Assembly (NCBI GenBank): GCA_029260115.1
Contig: JAJDDW010000103.1
Location: forward strand, 1-56,221
Source of the DNA: Phycisphaerae bacterium
Lineage (GTDB): Bacteria; Planctomycetota; Phycisphaerae; UBA1845
Length of the DNA stretch: 56,221 bases
Direction of reading: 5' to 3'
Both the position numbers and the translations under genes were made by a program. Of the stretch, positions 1 through 8,966 are shown piece after piece (within the stretch, counting starts at the first letter, position 1; the number at the start of each line of letters is the position of its first letter). The notes below the pieces were generated by a model, which did no database searches, was not told where the DNA came from, and worked only from the letters and a program-made list of their open reading frames with translations.

Positions 1-8
1 CACGACTA

Positions 9-1238
9 CTAAGGGTGGCTGGCTTCAAGCAATTGATCCGCTTGCGTAGTGCGCTGCAAACGAAGTTGAAAGGCTGCCTGGAACAGGTGGCATAAACCAA
101 TGGAGCCGTTCGCAATTTCAACTAAGAATGGTATTGACCCAAAGACTGCACCGGCTGGCGGGCTCTGATTAAGCTGACCTAGAGTAAAGTCTCCTTTGCG
201 ACCACTAGCCAAAACAGTGAAGCCAACAGCATTGGCGGCTGGGGGCGTACCACCTGAAAGAATATTATCTGGGCAGTCTCCGTTGCACGAACTGGTCTCG
301 TAGTTGAAGAAGAATTCCATATTGGATACAGACTTGCTGGTGCAATGATTAGCTGTCAAGAAAAGTGGAATCTGGGAGCTGCCATCGGTATCGGCAAGTA
401 ATCCACCCGAACATGTGAAAATCGACGCGCCGCCAATCCACTCCATCTTAGCGATCGCGTCCCTGGCTGGTGTCGCTGGACCAGCGTTGACGCAATTAGC
501 GTCAACGACGCAAGCGGCATTGTCTGAGCATGGCCATGAGTCATGATTTTGCTCTTGTGGACTGGGGGGACGTCCGTTGATGTGACCAAGCTCTGACACA
601 ACTAAAGAAATACTTCGCTTATCCGCTGCAGTGGGCGCTTCGGAGAAACGTATCATGAGGGTGCCTTCTTCACCGTTGAGAGAACGAGTCCAGAAGTTGC
701 CATTGCCATTGCGACCATTGTCTACATACGGACCGTCTACTGCCCCTTGAGTACTCGCGAAGTACATCTCAGCATTTCCCGGTAGTGAAAAGTTTCTAAT
801 GTGCAATCGAATAGCCTGCGCACCAGGAGACCTAAACTGAACAGCCCAGACAAAACTGCCATCGGTTGACTCTTCTACTACGCCGCTTCTAAAGGCCTGA
901 CCACGAACAACATCTACACCCGAGACAGTCTTCACAACACCAATGCGCAATGGCTCAACACCATTCACAGCCGGAATCGCTAAGTCATCACGGTCGCGCT
1001 GATTGAGGCTAATCCGAACGGGTGAATCCTGAACACCAACTGGCATTTCGGACATGAGCAAGTTATGTAGCTCACTTTGCCGGTTGATTTGGTTGTCCAG
1101 CGTCAACCCGCCTGCTGCAGATTCAGCGGGTACATGAAGAATCGGTCGTTCGGCGACAGCATTAGTTGTGCAGATGGCCAAGGCCAGTGTGGTGCCGAGT
1201 AAAACTCGGGAAGCACTTTTTGAATAACGAATCAACAT
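9..1238 (-). CDS. Secreted trypsin-like serine protease, C-terminus missing or frameshifted
   Basis: This is an exported chymotrypsin-fold protease related to the lysyl-endopeptidase-like group. The ATG at 1238 is preferred over the longer frame because GGAGG lies at 1249-1253 and a signal peptide follows directly (basic MLIRYSKSASR, hydrophobic LLGTTLALAI, cleavage near AVA-ERP). A propeptide/jelly-roll-like region comes first, then the protease domain with CSGGLL, the catalytic-His motif LTANHC and a candidate catalytic Asp in KGDFTLGQL. The frame ends about 45 residues after that Asp, and the GDSGG serine motif is absent. Near the end the natural-looking sequence seems to move to another frame around 70-80, so a frameshift is more likely than a simple short protein. 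The rest of the gene, if it exists, lies left of the window. It is probably inactive as read, unless the sequence has an error. Confidence 0.75.
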   Translation of the reverse strand: MLIRYSKSASRVLLGTTLALAICTTNAVAERPILHVPAESAAGGLTLDNQINRQSELHNLLMSEMPVGVQDSPVRISLNQRDRDDLAIPAVNGVEPLRIGVVKTVSGVDVVRGQAFRSGVVEESTDGSFVWAVQFRSPGAQAIRLHIRNFSLPGNAEMYFASTQGAVDGPYVDNGRNGNGNFWTRSLNGEEGTLMIRFSEAPTAADKRSISLVVSELGHINGRPPSPQEQNHDSWPCSDNAACVVDANCVNAGPATPARDAIAKMEWIGGASIFTCSGGLLADTDGSSQIPLFLTANHCTSKSVSNMEFFFNYETSSCNGDCPDNILSGGTPPAANAVGFTVLASGRKGDFTLGQLNQSPPAGAVFGSIPFLVEIANGSIGLCHLFQAAFQLRLQRTTQADQLLEASHP

Positions 1239-1730
1239 ATCTGTACATCCTCCATAAGGGGTCGTGTGCGGATAATACATTTATCCGCTTATTTCCTTCT
1301 GTTAATATGGAGAAATTAAATTGCCCGACATCAAATATGCAGCGTGTAATATCGCAAAAAACGCATATTCATAACTACTGAAGCTAGTACAAGGTATTCG
1401 CCCAAAATCGATTAGGGCATCGCCCAAACTAACATTCAAACAGTAATAATCTAACTCCTCCCACTTTTCCAGCCCAACTTCATAATTCAGCTCTATGCTA
1501 TCGGACGAGCGACAAAATACAACAAAAAAATACAAATCGCCCGTCCCACGCATAATATTAACGCTATAGTTTATTTTTTACATTGCCTGTTTATCAATTA
1601 GCTCTATCATGTACTTGGATGGTGTAGATTCTCAAATGTTAGACAGGCCATGAGGACACAATCTGGGAGTTATGGGTAAATGCTCGACGTCATTGTGACG
1701 CGACTCCAATTGCCCAATTGACATGAGGCC
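1239..1730. other. Gap without a convincing gene
   Basis: This AT-rich stretch lies upstream of the leftward protease gene and downstream of the leftward Rrf2 gene. It should hold the protease promoter. An 83-codon leftward frame (1302-1553) has no ribosome binding site and no recognisable domain. The only small inverted repeat I see is CGTCA-ttg-TGACG near 1688-1700, without a T-tract. Confidence 0.5.
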
Positions 1731-2192
1731 TTAGGGGCGAGGCGGCAGCCCGAGATTGAGTGGCTTGGCCAGTTGGCACAGTGGCGTAATCCCGCTAGAT
1801 GTGCCGACTAATAATTCCGCGATCGTAGTCGAAGCAAACGACTTCTCTACCATTTCGGCGGCCTCATCCAGTCGCTTGTGCAGTGGACAGAGGACGGTAT
1901 GGTGCGAATCAATGTCGAGCGGACAACGCTCGATACGTTTGATGGGGTCCACTGTTTCCACCACATCTAGCACAGAAATCTGGTCGGGCGTACGAGCTAG
2001 GATGAATCCGCCACCGAGGCCACGCTTGGATTTTACGAGTCCAGCACGACGCAATGTTTGGAGCACCTTCGGTAGGTAGCCAGCCGGAACCTTTGTCATT
2101 TCAACCAGCGACGTGGTCACGACTGAATCTCCACCACCCTGCGCAATGGCCACGATAGCCCGCAATGCGTATTCAGCAGTAGGCGATATCAT
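1731..2192 (-). CDS. Rrf2-family regulator, NsrR-like
   Basis: This is a winged-helix regulator of the Rrf2 family (NsrR, IscR, RirA), whose members usually hold an Fe-S cluster that reacts with NO or reports cluster status. The ATG at 2192 is used because GGAG sits six bases upstream; the longer frame would need a TTG. The N-terminal helix (MISPTAEYALRAIVAIA) and the wing (KRGLGGGFILAR) are typical. Putative cluster ligands are C90, C102 and H105. The middle cysteine of the usual C-x5-C-x5-C set is replaced (S96 region). The gene diverges from a nitric oxide reductase gene with palindromes between them, which supports an NO-responsive repressor role. That assignment rests on context plus family. 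The exact subfamily is uncertain. Confidence 0.88.
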   Translation of the reverse strand: MISPTAEYALRAIVAIAQGGGDSVVTTSLVEMTKVPAGYLPKVLQTLRRAGLVKSKRGLGGGFILARTPDQISVLDVVETVDPIKRIERCPLDIDSHHTVLCPLHKRLDEAAEMVEKSFASTTIAELLVGTSSGITPLCQLAKPLNLGLPPRP

Positions 2193-2212
2193 AAAAAACT
2201 CCAATTCTTACT

Positions 2213-2234
2213 ATTTGGACCTTGACATCCAAAT
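2213..2234. promoter_or_regulatory. Palindromic operator candidate
   Basis: A perfect inverted repeat, ATTTGGA (2213-2219) and TCCAAAT (2228-2234), is separated by 8 bases. It starts 21 bases upstream of the Rrf2 start codon and faces the divergent nitric oxide reductase gene. Rrf2 proteins bind dyad sites of this size, so it is the obvious candidate binding site for the neighbouring regulator. Confidence 0.55.
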
Positions 2235-2266
2235 CATACTCGCCATACTCCTAATTGTCTAGAGGA

Positions 2267-2282
2267 TATTTGGAGTCAAATA
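2267..2282. promoter_or_regulatory. Second, imperfect copy of the operator half-sites
   Basis: TATTT (2267-2271) and AAATA (2278-2282) form a dyad that contains a second ATTTGGA (2268-2274) followed by TCAAAT. It shares its half-site with the palindrome at 2213-2234 and sits 26 bases before the GTG of the nitric oxide reductase gene. A repressor bound here could block that promoter or the early transcript. Confidence 0.4.
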
Positions 2283-2307
2283 GTATATTTAAGATGGAGT
2301 CCAATCT

Positions 2308-4584
2308 GTGAATTATCGAAAACACTGGTTTGCATTCGCAGGCGTCGTGGTAGTCTCGTTCGGGGTTCTCGGTTATTACGGTCGGGAATTGTATCGCCAG
2401 GCACCTCCGATTCCAACGAGAGTTGTGACGGCCGACGGCGATGTGCTGTTTTCCGGACAGGATATTTCCGACGGTCAAAACGTCTGGCAATCCATGGGTG
2501 GCCAGGAAGTAGGCTCGATATGGGGACATGGCGCATACGTCGCCCCGGATTGGTCCGCTGATTGGTTACATCGCGAGGCAACTTGGCTGCTGGATCACTG
2601 GGCGCAAAACGAGCATGGCGGCAATTACGCGGCCATGGACGAAGAAATACAGGCATCATTTCGGCAGCGACTCAAAACTGAACTACGCAGCAATACCTAC
2701 GATCCACTGACAGGTGACCTGACGGTTTCGGGTGACAGAGCGGAGGCGATCCATGCTGTGGGCTTGCATTATTCAAAACTATTCGGAGACGATGAGTCGT
2801 TAGATGATCTTCGTGATGACTACGCTATTCCGCCGAACACAATCAAGACGCCGGATCGGCTACACAAACTGAATACGTTTTTTTTCTGGGCTTCCTGGGT
2901 TTGCTCTACAAATCGGCCGGGCGACGACATCACGTACACCAACAACTGGCCAGCAGAAAATTTGATCGATAATAGACCGACTGGCGCTATCGTGGTTTGG
3001 TCGGTTATTAGTTTTGTGGTTCTACTCGCTGGTATTGGTGCACTTGCCTGGTACTTCGCCGTAGCTCGCGGTAAGGAAGAAGCGCCGCACGACATCCCAC
3101 AATCGAACCCTATTCTGGGACGCTCGCCAACACCATCCATGAAGGCTACATTGAAGTACTTCTGGATCGTCACTGCGTTGATGCTTGTACAAATCGGACT
3201 TGGTGCGATTACTGCCCATTATGGCGTTGAAGGGTCGGGCTTCTACGGCATTCCGTTGGCGCAATGGCTGCCTTACGCAGTGACTCGTACTTGGCATTCT
3301 CAGTTAGGCATTTTCTGGATCGCGACGGCATGGCTGGGCACGGGATTGTTCATGGCACCAGCCGTCTCTGGGCATGAACCCAAATTCCAGCGTCTTGGTG
3401 TCAATTTCCTTTGGGTCTGCTTGGTGATAATCGTCGTCGGTTCGATGGCAGGCGAATGGCTTGGGGTTCAGCAGCGTCTCGGCCTGGCGGAGAATTTTTG
3501 GTTTGGACATCAGGGCTACGAATATGTCGACCTAGGCCGCTTTTGGCAAATTTTTCTACTTGTCGGGTTGTTCCTGTGGCTCACATTGATGGTGCGTGCC
3601 ATGTGGCCTGCCATTAAAAAACCGGGTGAGAACCGTAGTTTGCTGGCGCTCTTTCTCATTGCGTCTGCAGCTATTGCCTTATTTTACGGTGCAGGTTTGA
3701 TGTGGGGGCGACAAACGAATCTGGCCATCGCGGAGTATTGGCGATGGTGGGTGGTCCATCTTTGGGTCGAAGGCTTCTTCGAAGTTTTCGCCACGGTGGT
3801 TATCGCTTTTCTATTCACACGTATGGGCTTGTTGCGGACATCTACAGCGACAGCCGCCGCCCTTTTCTCGACAGTTATTTTCCTGAGCGGTGGCATCATC
3901 GGCACGTTCCACCATCTTTATTTCACTGGAACACCAACAGCGGTGTTGGCTTTGGGTGCTACGTTTAGTGCGCTTGAGGTCGTCCCACTTGTCTTGATCG
4001 GATTCGAAGCCTATGAGGGTCTCCGACTCAGTCGCGCCCGTCCGTGGGTATCCGCCTATAAATGGCCCTTGTATTTTTTCATCGGCGTTTCATTTTGGAA
4101 CTTGGTCGGTGCAGGCCTGTTTGGGTTCCTAATTAATCCGCCCATCGCACTTTATTACATGCAAGGCCTGAACACCACGGCGGTTCATGCGCACACTGCG
4201 TTGTTTGGTGTCTACGGCATGCTTGGCATTGGACTGATGCTCTTTTGCTTACAAGGGATGTCCACACATCAAGTATGGCGTACAGGGATATTATCGTTCG
4301 CCTTTTGGTCAATCAATATTGGGCTTGCGCTGATGGTCTTGATTAGTGTGCTTCCGGTAGGACTCATGCAGACTTGGGCGAGTGTTGAACACGGCATGTG
4401 GTATGCACGATCTGCAGAATTTCTACAGACAGATTTGGTGGGAACACTTCGCTGGCTGCGTGTGATCGGTGATACGATTTTTGCAATCGGCATAGTTGCC
4501 CTCGCGTGGTTTGTGTTGGGACTTGTAACTGGCTGGTCGCTTGAAAAAGATACAAAACCACTTGCGACAAGCAACAAAGCGTAA
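2308..4584 (+). CDS. norZ: Quinol-dependent nitric oxide reductase (qNor)
   Basis: This inner-membrane enzyme reduces two NO to N2O using quinol, in detoxification or denitrification. The 758 residues match the single-subunit qNor type. A soluble cytochrome-c-like extension without a heme CxxCH occupies about residues 30-220. It is followed by a NorB-like core of about 12 helices. Ligand motifs visible are TRTWHSQ (H330), VHLWVEGFFE (H484, E488), TFHHLYF (H535, H536) and HAHTALFGVYG (H627, H629), the expected heme b, heme b3 and non-heme iron positions. The start is GTG with GGAG about 8 bases upstream. The ric gene follows 43 bases later, and a divergent Rrf2 regulator shares the promoter region, so this is an NO-defence unit. 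Confidence 0.95.
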   Translation: MNYRKHWFAFAGVVVVSFGVLGYYGRELYRQAPPIPTRVVTADGDVLFSGQDISDGQNVWQSMGGQEVGSIWGHGAYVAPDWSADWLHREATWLLDHWAQNEHGGNYAAMDEEIQASFRQRLKTELRSNTYDPLTGDLTVSGDRAEAIHAVGLHYSKLFGDDESLDDLRDDYAIPPNTIKTPDRLHKLNTFFFWASWVCSTNRPGDDITYTNNWPAENLIDNRPTGAIVVWSVISFVVLLAGIGALAWYFAVARGKEEAPHDIPQSNPILGRSPTPSMKATLKYFWIVTALMLVQIGLGAITAHYGVEGSGFYGIPLAQWLPYAVTRTWHSQLGIFWIATAWLGTGLFMAPAVSGHEPKFQRLGVNFLWVCLVIIVVGSMAGEWLGVQQRLGLAENFWFGHQGYEYVDLGRFWQIFLLVGLFLWLTLMVRAMWPAIKKPGENRSLLALFLIASAAIALFYGAGLMWGRQTNLAIAEYWRWWVVHLWVEGFFEVFATVVIAFLFTRMGLLRTSTATAAALFSTVIFLSGGIIGTFHHLYFTGTPTAVLALGATFSALEVVPLVLIGFEAYEGLRLSRARPWVSAYKWPLYFFIGVSFWNLVGAGLFGFLINPPIALYYMQGLNTTAVHAHTALFGVYGMLGIGLMLFCLQGMSTHQVWRTGILSFAFWSINIGLALMVLISVLPVGLMQTWASVEHGMWYARSAEFLQTDLVGTLRWLRVIGDTIFAIGIVALAWFVLGLVTGWSLEKDTKPLATSNKA

Positions 4585-4627
4585 CGGACAGATTGATCTG
4601 AAAGACCATATAGAAACGGAGTGAATT

Positions 4628-5347
4628 ATGAATACTAGCGATGAAAAAGTACTCACCATCGGTGAAATGGTTGTCGAAGACCCAAGTCGTGCACGCGTAT
4701 TCGAGCAATTTGGTATCGACTATTGTTGTGGTGGCAAGATCCCACTTGCGAAGTCGTGCGCATCTCGAGGCGTAGACCTTGAATCGGTGCTTGTTGCGCT
4801 GGAAAAGTCTGATACCACCACGGAACCGTCGAGCGACAAGGATTGGTCACAGGAACCGATGTCCGACTTGGTGGATCATATCGTTTCGACACATCACAGC
4901 TACTTGCGCGAGGAATTTCCGCGTATGACAACACTCACTGAACGGGTGGCCGTCGTTCACGGTGATCGGCATCCGGAATTACTCGAAGTACGCGATGTCT
5001 TTGCGATGATGCGTAACGAGCTTGAACTTCATATGCAAAAAGAAGAGCAGATTCTGTTTCCGATGATCAAACAGTTAGAGTCTGGTAGCGCAACGGCGGC
5101 CGATCATTGTGGAACGATCGAGAATCCGATCCGCATGATGGAGCACGAACACGATGTTGCTGGCGATGCCCTCGGAAAGTTACGTGCCCTGACCGATGGT
5201 TTTGTTATTCCTGTGGGCGCCTGCACTAAGTACCGCGTCATGCTCGACGGTTTGGCGAAACTTGAGGTGGATCTCCATCAACATATCCATAAGGAAAACA
5301 ACATACTATTCCCGAAGGCCTTGGCCGCGGAAACTCACTCAGTATAG
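4628..5347 (+). CDS. ric: RIC family iron-sulfur cluster repair di-iron protein (YtfE/ScdA/DnrN type)
   Basis: This cytoplasmic protein repairs Fe-S clusters damaged by NO or oxidants, or delivers iron to them. The 239 residues match the family length of about 220-240. The N-terminal ScdA_N domain carries the signature GIDYCCGGK (C33, C34). The C-terminal hemerythrin-like domain supplies the His and Glu/Asp di-iron ligands in THHSYLREEFPR, LHMQKEEQILFP, MMEHEHDVAG and LHQHIHKENNILFPKA. GGAG lies shortly before the ATG. It follows norZ by 43 bases and is very probably co-transcribed with it. In many bacteria ric and nor genes share an NsrR- or NnrR-type regulon, which fits here. Confidence 0.93.
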   Translation: MNTSDEKVLTIGEMVVEDPSRARVFEQFGIDYCCGGKIPLAKSCASRGVDLESVLVALEKSDTTTEPSSDKDWSQEPMSDLVDHIVSTHHSYLREEFPRMTTLTERVAVVHGDRHPELLEVRDVFAMMRNELELHMQKEEQILFPMIKQLESGSATAADHCGTIENPIRMMEHEHDVAGDALGKLRALTDGFVIPVGACTKYRVMLDGLAKLEVDLHQHIHKENNILFPKALAAETHSV

Positions 5348-5841
5348 CTAGGGCACGAAATTATTCGCCGAGCCATGAAAAAAATGGAATCCCGAAAGTC
5401 GGGATCGATCGTGAAATCTCGACACTGGTGTGCCCTCGCCATGCTAGATGTGCAGACACTCCGAAGTCTTACTCGTGAATCATAAGGAAACCCAAGATAG
5501 AAATACTCGGAACCGTTTCAGGCGTGATCGTGATTCTATTTTCTTTACCATCGTTCTTGCGCGCGCTCTTGCTGGGGTAGGACACTCGCGGCGAGATATT
5601 AGCGGCTAGTTCTCGTAGTAGAGGCAAATAGCGGTACACGCAGATTCCTTATCACTAGTAGGCACTGACGTAATACGGCCTTGCTTCACACAAAACCTTT
5701 TTCTCGTTAGCATGATGATCGCGATGGTGGCTGCAATATGTCGCTTGAGTAGGGCTAATGTTTAATCCATGTGTGCCGGACGATGAAGAGTTCGTGAGAA
5801 CGCGGCCAGTGCGCGCAGCAACGAAAAAGGATATGGTTCAG
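5348..5841. other. Gap with one small hairpin
   Basis: This is the spacer between ric and the methyltransferase gene. It holds a perfect hairpin, ATCCCGA-aag-TCGGGAT (5389-5405), 42 bases after the ric stop. There is no T-run after it on the + strand; a T-rich stretch lies on its other side. It may end the norZ-ric transcript weakly. I see nothing else in the rest. Confidence 0.4.
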
Positions 5842-6888
5842 ATGACTACCAAACTTGACGCATTCATGGGAAAGATGCTCAACGATATGGGCGCGGTGGC
5901 TAGTGCATCGCTCGTACTGCTCGGTGATAAGCTCGGTCTGTATAAGGCGCTCGCGGCACATGGCCCGCTCGACTCGATTAAATTAGCGGAGCATACTGGC
6001 ACTAGCGAGCGATACGTTCGCGAATGGTTAGCAGCCCAGGCCGCATCAGGCTATATCGATTATGACGAGAAAACGAACCAGTTTCTGCTAAACGATGAAC
6101 AGAAAATCGTCTTTGCTGACGAGGATAGCCCAGCTTATCTTACCGGTGCGTTTTACGGATTGTCTTCTATGTTTTTGGACGAGCCTAAGATTACCAATGC
6201 GTTTCGCACCGGCGAGGGCGTAGGCTGGGGGCAGCACAGCGAATGCCTCTTCTGTGGCACTGAAAAGTTCTTCCGGCCTGGTTACCTGGCTAACCTGACG
6301 GCTGATTGGATTCCCTCACTTGAAGGTGTGGAAGATAAGCTCAAGGCTGGCGCGAAAGTAGCTGATGTCGGGTGCGGGCACGGGGTATCAACGGCTGTCA
6401 TGGCTAAGGCGTTTCCGAAGTCGACGTTTATTGGATACGACTTCCACGAACCGTCGGTGATTCGGGCACGCGAGGTGGCGAAAGAAACCGGGGTGGAAAA
6501 TGTGACGTTCGAAGTAGCTGCTGCGAAGACTTTTCCCGGCAAGGATTTCGACCTGGTAGCGTTCTTTGATTGCCTGCACGACATGGGTGACCCTGTCGGA
6601 GCGGCTACGCATGTTCGAAACTCGCTCAAGGCCGACGGTACGCTTCTTATTGTAGAGCCATTCGCGCATGACGAACTAGCCAAGAACCTCAACCCGGTCG
6701 GGCGGATGTATTACAGCTTTTCGACCATGATCTGTACGCCAGCCTCCATTGCGCAGGAGGTTGGTCTCGCGCTGGGCGCTCAAGCTGGCGAAAAACGACT
6801 GAGAGAAGTTACCGAAGCAGGCGGATTCACGAAATTCCGCAGAGCGACAGAAACACCTTTTAACCTAATATTAGAAGCCAAGCCGTGA
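5842..6888 (+). CDS. Class I SAM-dependent methyltransferase with N-terminal winged helix
   Basis: This is a small-molecule or natural-product-type methyltransferase resembling the Rv2258c-like group. An N-terminal dimerisation/winged-helix region (GKMLNDMGAVASASLVLLGD through ERYVREWLAAQAASGYIDY) precedes a Rossmann methyltransferase domain. SAM-binding motif I reads KVADVGCGHGVSTAVMAKAF, with the acidic motif II in FIGYDFHEPS and motif IV in DLVAFFDCLHDMGDP. The open frame extends upstream to 5758. The ATG at 5842 is chosen because AAGG lies about 11 bases before it and homologues commonly begin with a short MTT-like leader. The substrate is unknown. No neighbouring pathway gives a clue. 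Confidence 0.85.
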   Translation: MTTKLDAFMGKMLNDMGAVASASLVLLGDKLGLYKALAAHGPLDSIKLAEHTGTSERYVREWLAAQAASGYIDYDEKTNQFLLNDEQKIVFADEDSPAYLTGAFYGLSSMFLDEPKITNAFRTGEGVGWGQHSECLFCGTEKFFRPGYLANLTADWIPSLEGVEDKLKAGAKVADVGCGHGVSTAVMAKAFPKSTFIGYDFHEPSVIRAREVAKETGVENVTFEVAAAKTFPGKDFDLVAFFDCLHDMGDPVGAATHVRNSLKADGTLLIVEPFAHDELAKNLNPVGRMYYSFSTMICTPASIAQEVGLALGAQAGEKRLREVTEAGGFTKFRRATETPFNLILEAKP

Positions 6889-6982
6889 TTGATAGTTGGC
6901 TTGAATTGACGACACGAGCGGGTTTCGTCTTTCCAGCGTATTTACTAGCGAAATTGTCAAGATAATCCCGGCGTGACCGCAG

Positions 6983-7435
6983 CTACTCAGCCATGTCTTC
7001 AAAGAGTTTGGCGGCTTCGGCTTGGATTTCTTCTTGTGTCATGTCGCGCAAGCGCGTGGCGATGCCCCATTCGTGGCCAAAGGGATCTGTTACGCGTGCG
7101 AAGCGTTCGCCCCAGAACATGTCCTCAGGAGCCATCAGCACTACCGCGCCGCCGTCTTTCATTTGTGCCACCATAGCGTCACAATCATCTACGTAAAGAT
7201 GGATGGCTACAGTCGTGGCTTTTAGTGTTGCGGGACTAGGCGTACCCCCGTGCTCGGGGAGTTCTTCGCTAACAAAAAATCTCGCTTTTCCAATTTGAAA
7301 CTCGCAGTGCATGACTCGGCCATCTGGCATGTTCAATAGCAGTACCGGTTCTACCCCGAACACGCGAGAATAAAACGCGACGGCGTCCTTGGCGTTGGTA
7401 ATGCTGAGATAAGGTACGAACGCTTGAATTTCCAT
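6983..7435 (-). CDS. VOC-superfamily (glyoxalase/PhnB-like) protein
   Basis: This is a cytoplasmic vicinal-oxygen-chelate fold protein of 150 residues, close to the PhnB-like/YdcJ-like group of unknown substrate. The pattern is typical: PYLSITNAKDAVAFYSRVFG at the start, MHCEFQIGKARFFVSEE in the middle, then HLYVDDCDAMVAQMKDGGA and WGERFARVTDPFGHEWGIA at the end. The frequent companion motif MTQEEI follows near the C-terminus. The ribosome site is weak (GGGA). It stands alone, convergent with the methyltransferase gene. Many members are annotated as glyoxalase/bleomycin-resistance proteins without proof, so no activity is assigned. Confidence 0.85.
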   Translation of the reverse strand: MEIQAFVPYLSITNAKDAVAFYSRVFGVEPVLLLNMPDGRVMHCEFQIGKARFFVSEELPEHGGTPSPATLKATTVAIHLYVDDCDAMVAQMKDGGAVVLMAPEDMFWGERFARVTDPFGHEWGIATRLRDMTQEEIQAEAAKLFEDMAE

Positions 7436-7607
7436 AGTCGCATGTCCCGGCGGTTTGCGGGTAAATGGTGATAATTAAACTACAGTCAATAATCGCGATC
7501 AACGGTCAAGCTTAGCGCAATTAATCATTGGCGACACCACGCATTCGCGCCGCGCAAGCTGACGCATGCGTCTCATTGAATCACAAAAAGTATACTACAG
7601 CCGCTAC

Positions 7608-8966
7608 TTACTTCGCTGCGGTTGTAGTCTCTCGTTTGTCGCCACGAGGTCGGCGACGGGGGCCGCCGTTTTTGTTGGCGAAGCGAGGCTTAGGCCTATT
7701 ACCAGTGCTGCTGCCACTGCGTGTGTTACCGTCGCTGCGTGGACCGGTGTTACTACGTCTGCCAGATTCACTGCGCGGGCGGCCGATGGGTCTATCTTCT
7801 CTACCCTTGGGGGCGACGTACCCTGGAATATCGACTGCAGGCTGCAATGTAATTTGGATCAAGCGTTCGATAGCACGAAGCTTACCGCGGTCTTCGCCAC
7901 TGACAAAGGACAACGCCGTTCCAGATGCGCCGGCCCGGCCTGTTCTGCCAATGCGATGCACATATGTCTCAGGCTCAGCGGTTAGGTCGTAATTGATAAC
8001 ATGAGATATGTTATCGATATCAAGTCCGCGGGCAGCGATGTCGGTAGCGACTAGTACGTCTGTTTTTCCCGTGCGAAAGCCAGCGAGTGCCCGAGAGCGG
8101 GCGTTCTGCGTTTTGTTGCCATGAATCGCATCGGCTGAAACGCCGGCGCGGGATAAATGACGGACGACTTTATCAGCACCGTGCTTGGTGCGTGTAAAGA
8201 CTAAGGCCCTTGTGAATGGCGTAGCCTCTAGAACACTACACAATAGATTAGCTTTCCCATCTTTCTCGACTCGATAGGACCAGTGCTCGACATTCTCGGC
8301 TGGGGATGACACCCGCGCAGCCTCTACTGATACCGGATTGTCCAAAATTTCGCTTGCGAGCGCACGAATAGCTGGTGGCATGGTTGCTGATAGTAGCATG
8401 GTCTGCCGCTGCTTCGGAATCTTCGACAAAATCCGTTTAATGTCTGGTAGGAAACCCATGTCTAGCATGTTGTCAGCTTCGTCTAGTACTAATATATCGA
8501 CAGTTTTTAAACTGACGGAGCTATCTGACATGTGGTCCAACAAACGACCAGGGGTAGCGACAAGGATGTCAACACCTTGACGCAAAGTTCGAGTTTGTGG
8601 ACGCTTGTTGACACCACCGTAAACGACCGCACGCTTTAATTTGGTGTAGCGCCCATAAGTCGCGAAGCTATCCGCAATCTGCTTGGCTAACTCACGAGTC
8701 GGGGCTAAAACTAAGCAGCGAAGGCTACGAAAACGCGGACGCTCGCCTTCTTTAAGCTGAGGCGGTTGATCCTCACTAAGCCTTTGAATGATAGGCAACG
8801 CAAACGCAGCGGTCTTACCCGTGCCCGTCTGCGCACAGCCAAGTACATCCTTACCCTCCAGGGCCAAAGGTATTACCTGTGCCTGTACCTGGGTTGGGGT
8901 CTCATATCCAGCGGTACGAACCGCATCCAAAAGCGGCTTACTGAGCCGCAAATCTTCAAATCTCAT
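7608..8966 (-). CDS. rhlE: DEAD-box ATP-dependent RNA helicase, RhlE type
   Basis: This cytoplasmic RNA helicase is likely to act in RNA turnover or ribosome assembly. The ATG at 8966 begins directly with MRFEDLRLSKPLLDAV, as in RhlE; the longer frame adds an unlikely 16 residues. All core motifs are visible: Q motif (YETPTQVQ), Walker A AQTGTGKT, PTRELA, GGVN, TPGRLLDHM, DEAD in VLDEADNMLDMGF, SAT in LLSATMP, VFTRTKHGAD, TDIAARGLDID and HRIGRTGRAG. A basic, low-complexity tail of about 70 residues rich in R, G and S follows, as in many RhlE proteins, and probably contacts RNA. It is a single gene reading leftward, with a 376-base untranslated region upstream. Confidence 0.93.
   Translation of the reverse strand: MRFEDLRLSKPLLDAVRTAGYETPTQVQAQVIPLALEGKDVLGCAQTGTGKTAAFALPIIQRLSEDQPPQLKEGERPRFRSLRCLVLAPTRELAKQIADSFATYGRYTKLKRAVVYGGVNKRPQTRTLRQGVDILVATPGRLLDHMSDSSVSLKTVDILVLDEADNMLDMGFLPDIKRILSKIPKQRQTMLLSATMPPAIRALASEILDNPVSVEAARVSSPAENVEHWSYRVEKDGKANLLCSVLEATPFTRALVFTRTKHGADKVVRHLSRAGVSADAIHGNKTQNARSRALAGFRTGKTDVLVATDIAARGLDIDNISHVINYDLTAEPETYVHRIGRTGRAGASGTALSFVSGEDRGKLRAIERLIQITLQPAVDIPGYVAPKGREDRPIGRPRSESGRRSNTGPRSDGNTRSGSSTGNRPKPRFANKNGGPRRRPRGDKRETTTAAK

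Noticed and set aside
1302..1553. Leftward 83-codon open frame in the first intergenic gap
   Set aside because: No ribosome binding site, no domain-like or signal sequence, aromatic-rich composition typical of chance AT-rich frames.
5389..5405. Hairpin after ric as an intrinsic terminator on the + strand
   Set aside because: The T-rich side lies on the wrong side for the rightward transcript, so termination is uncertain. It is only mentioned in the gap entry.
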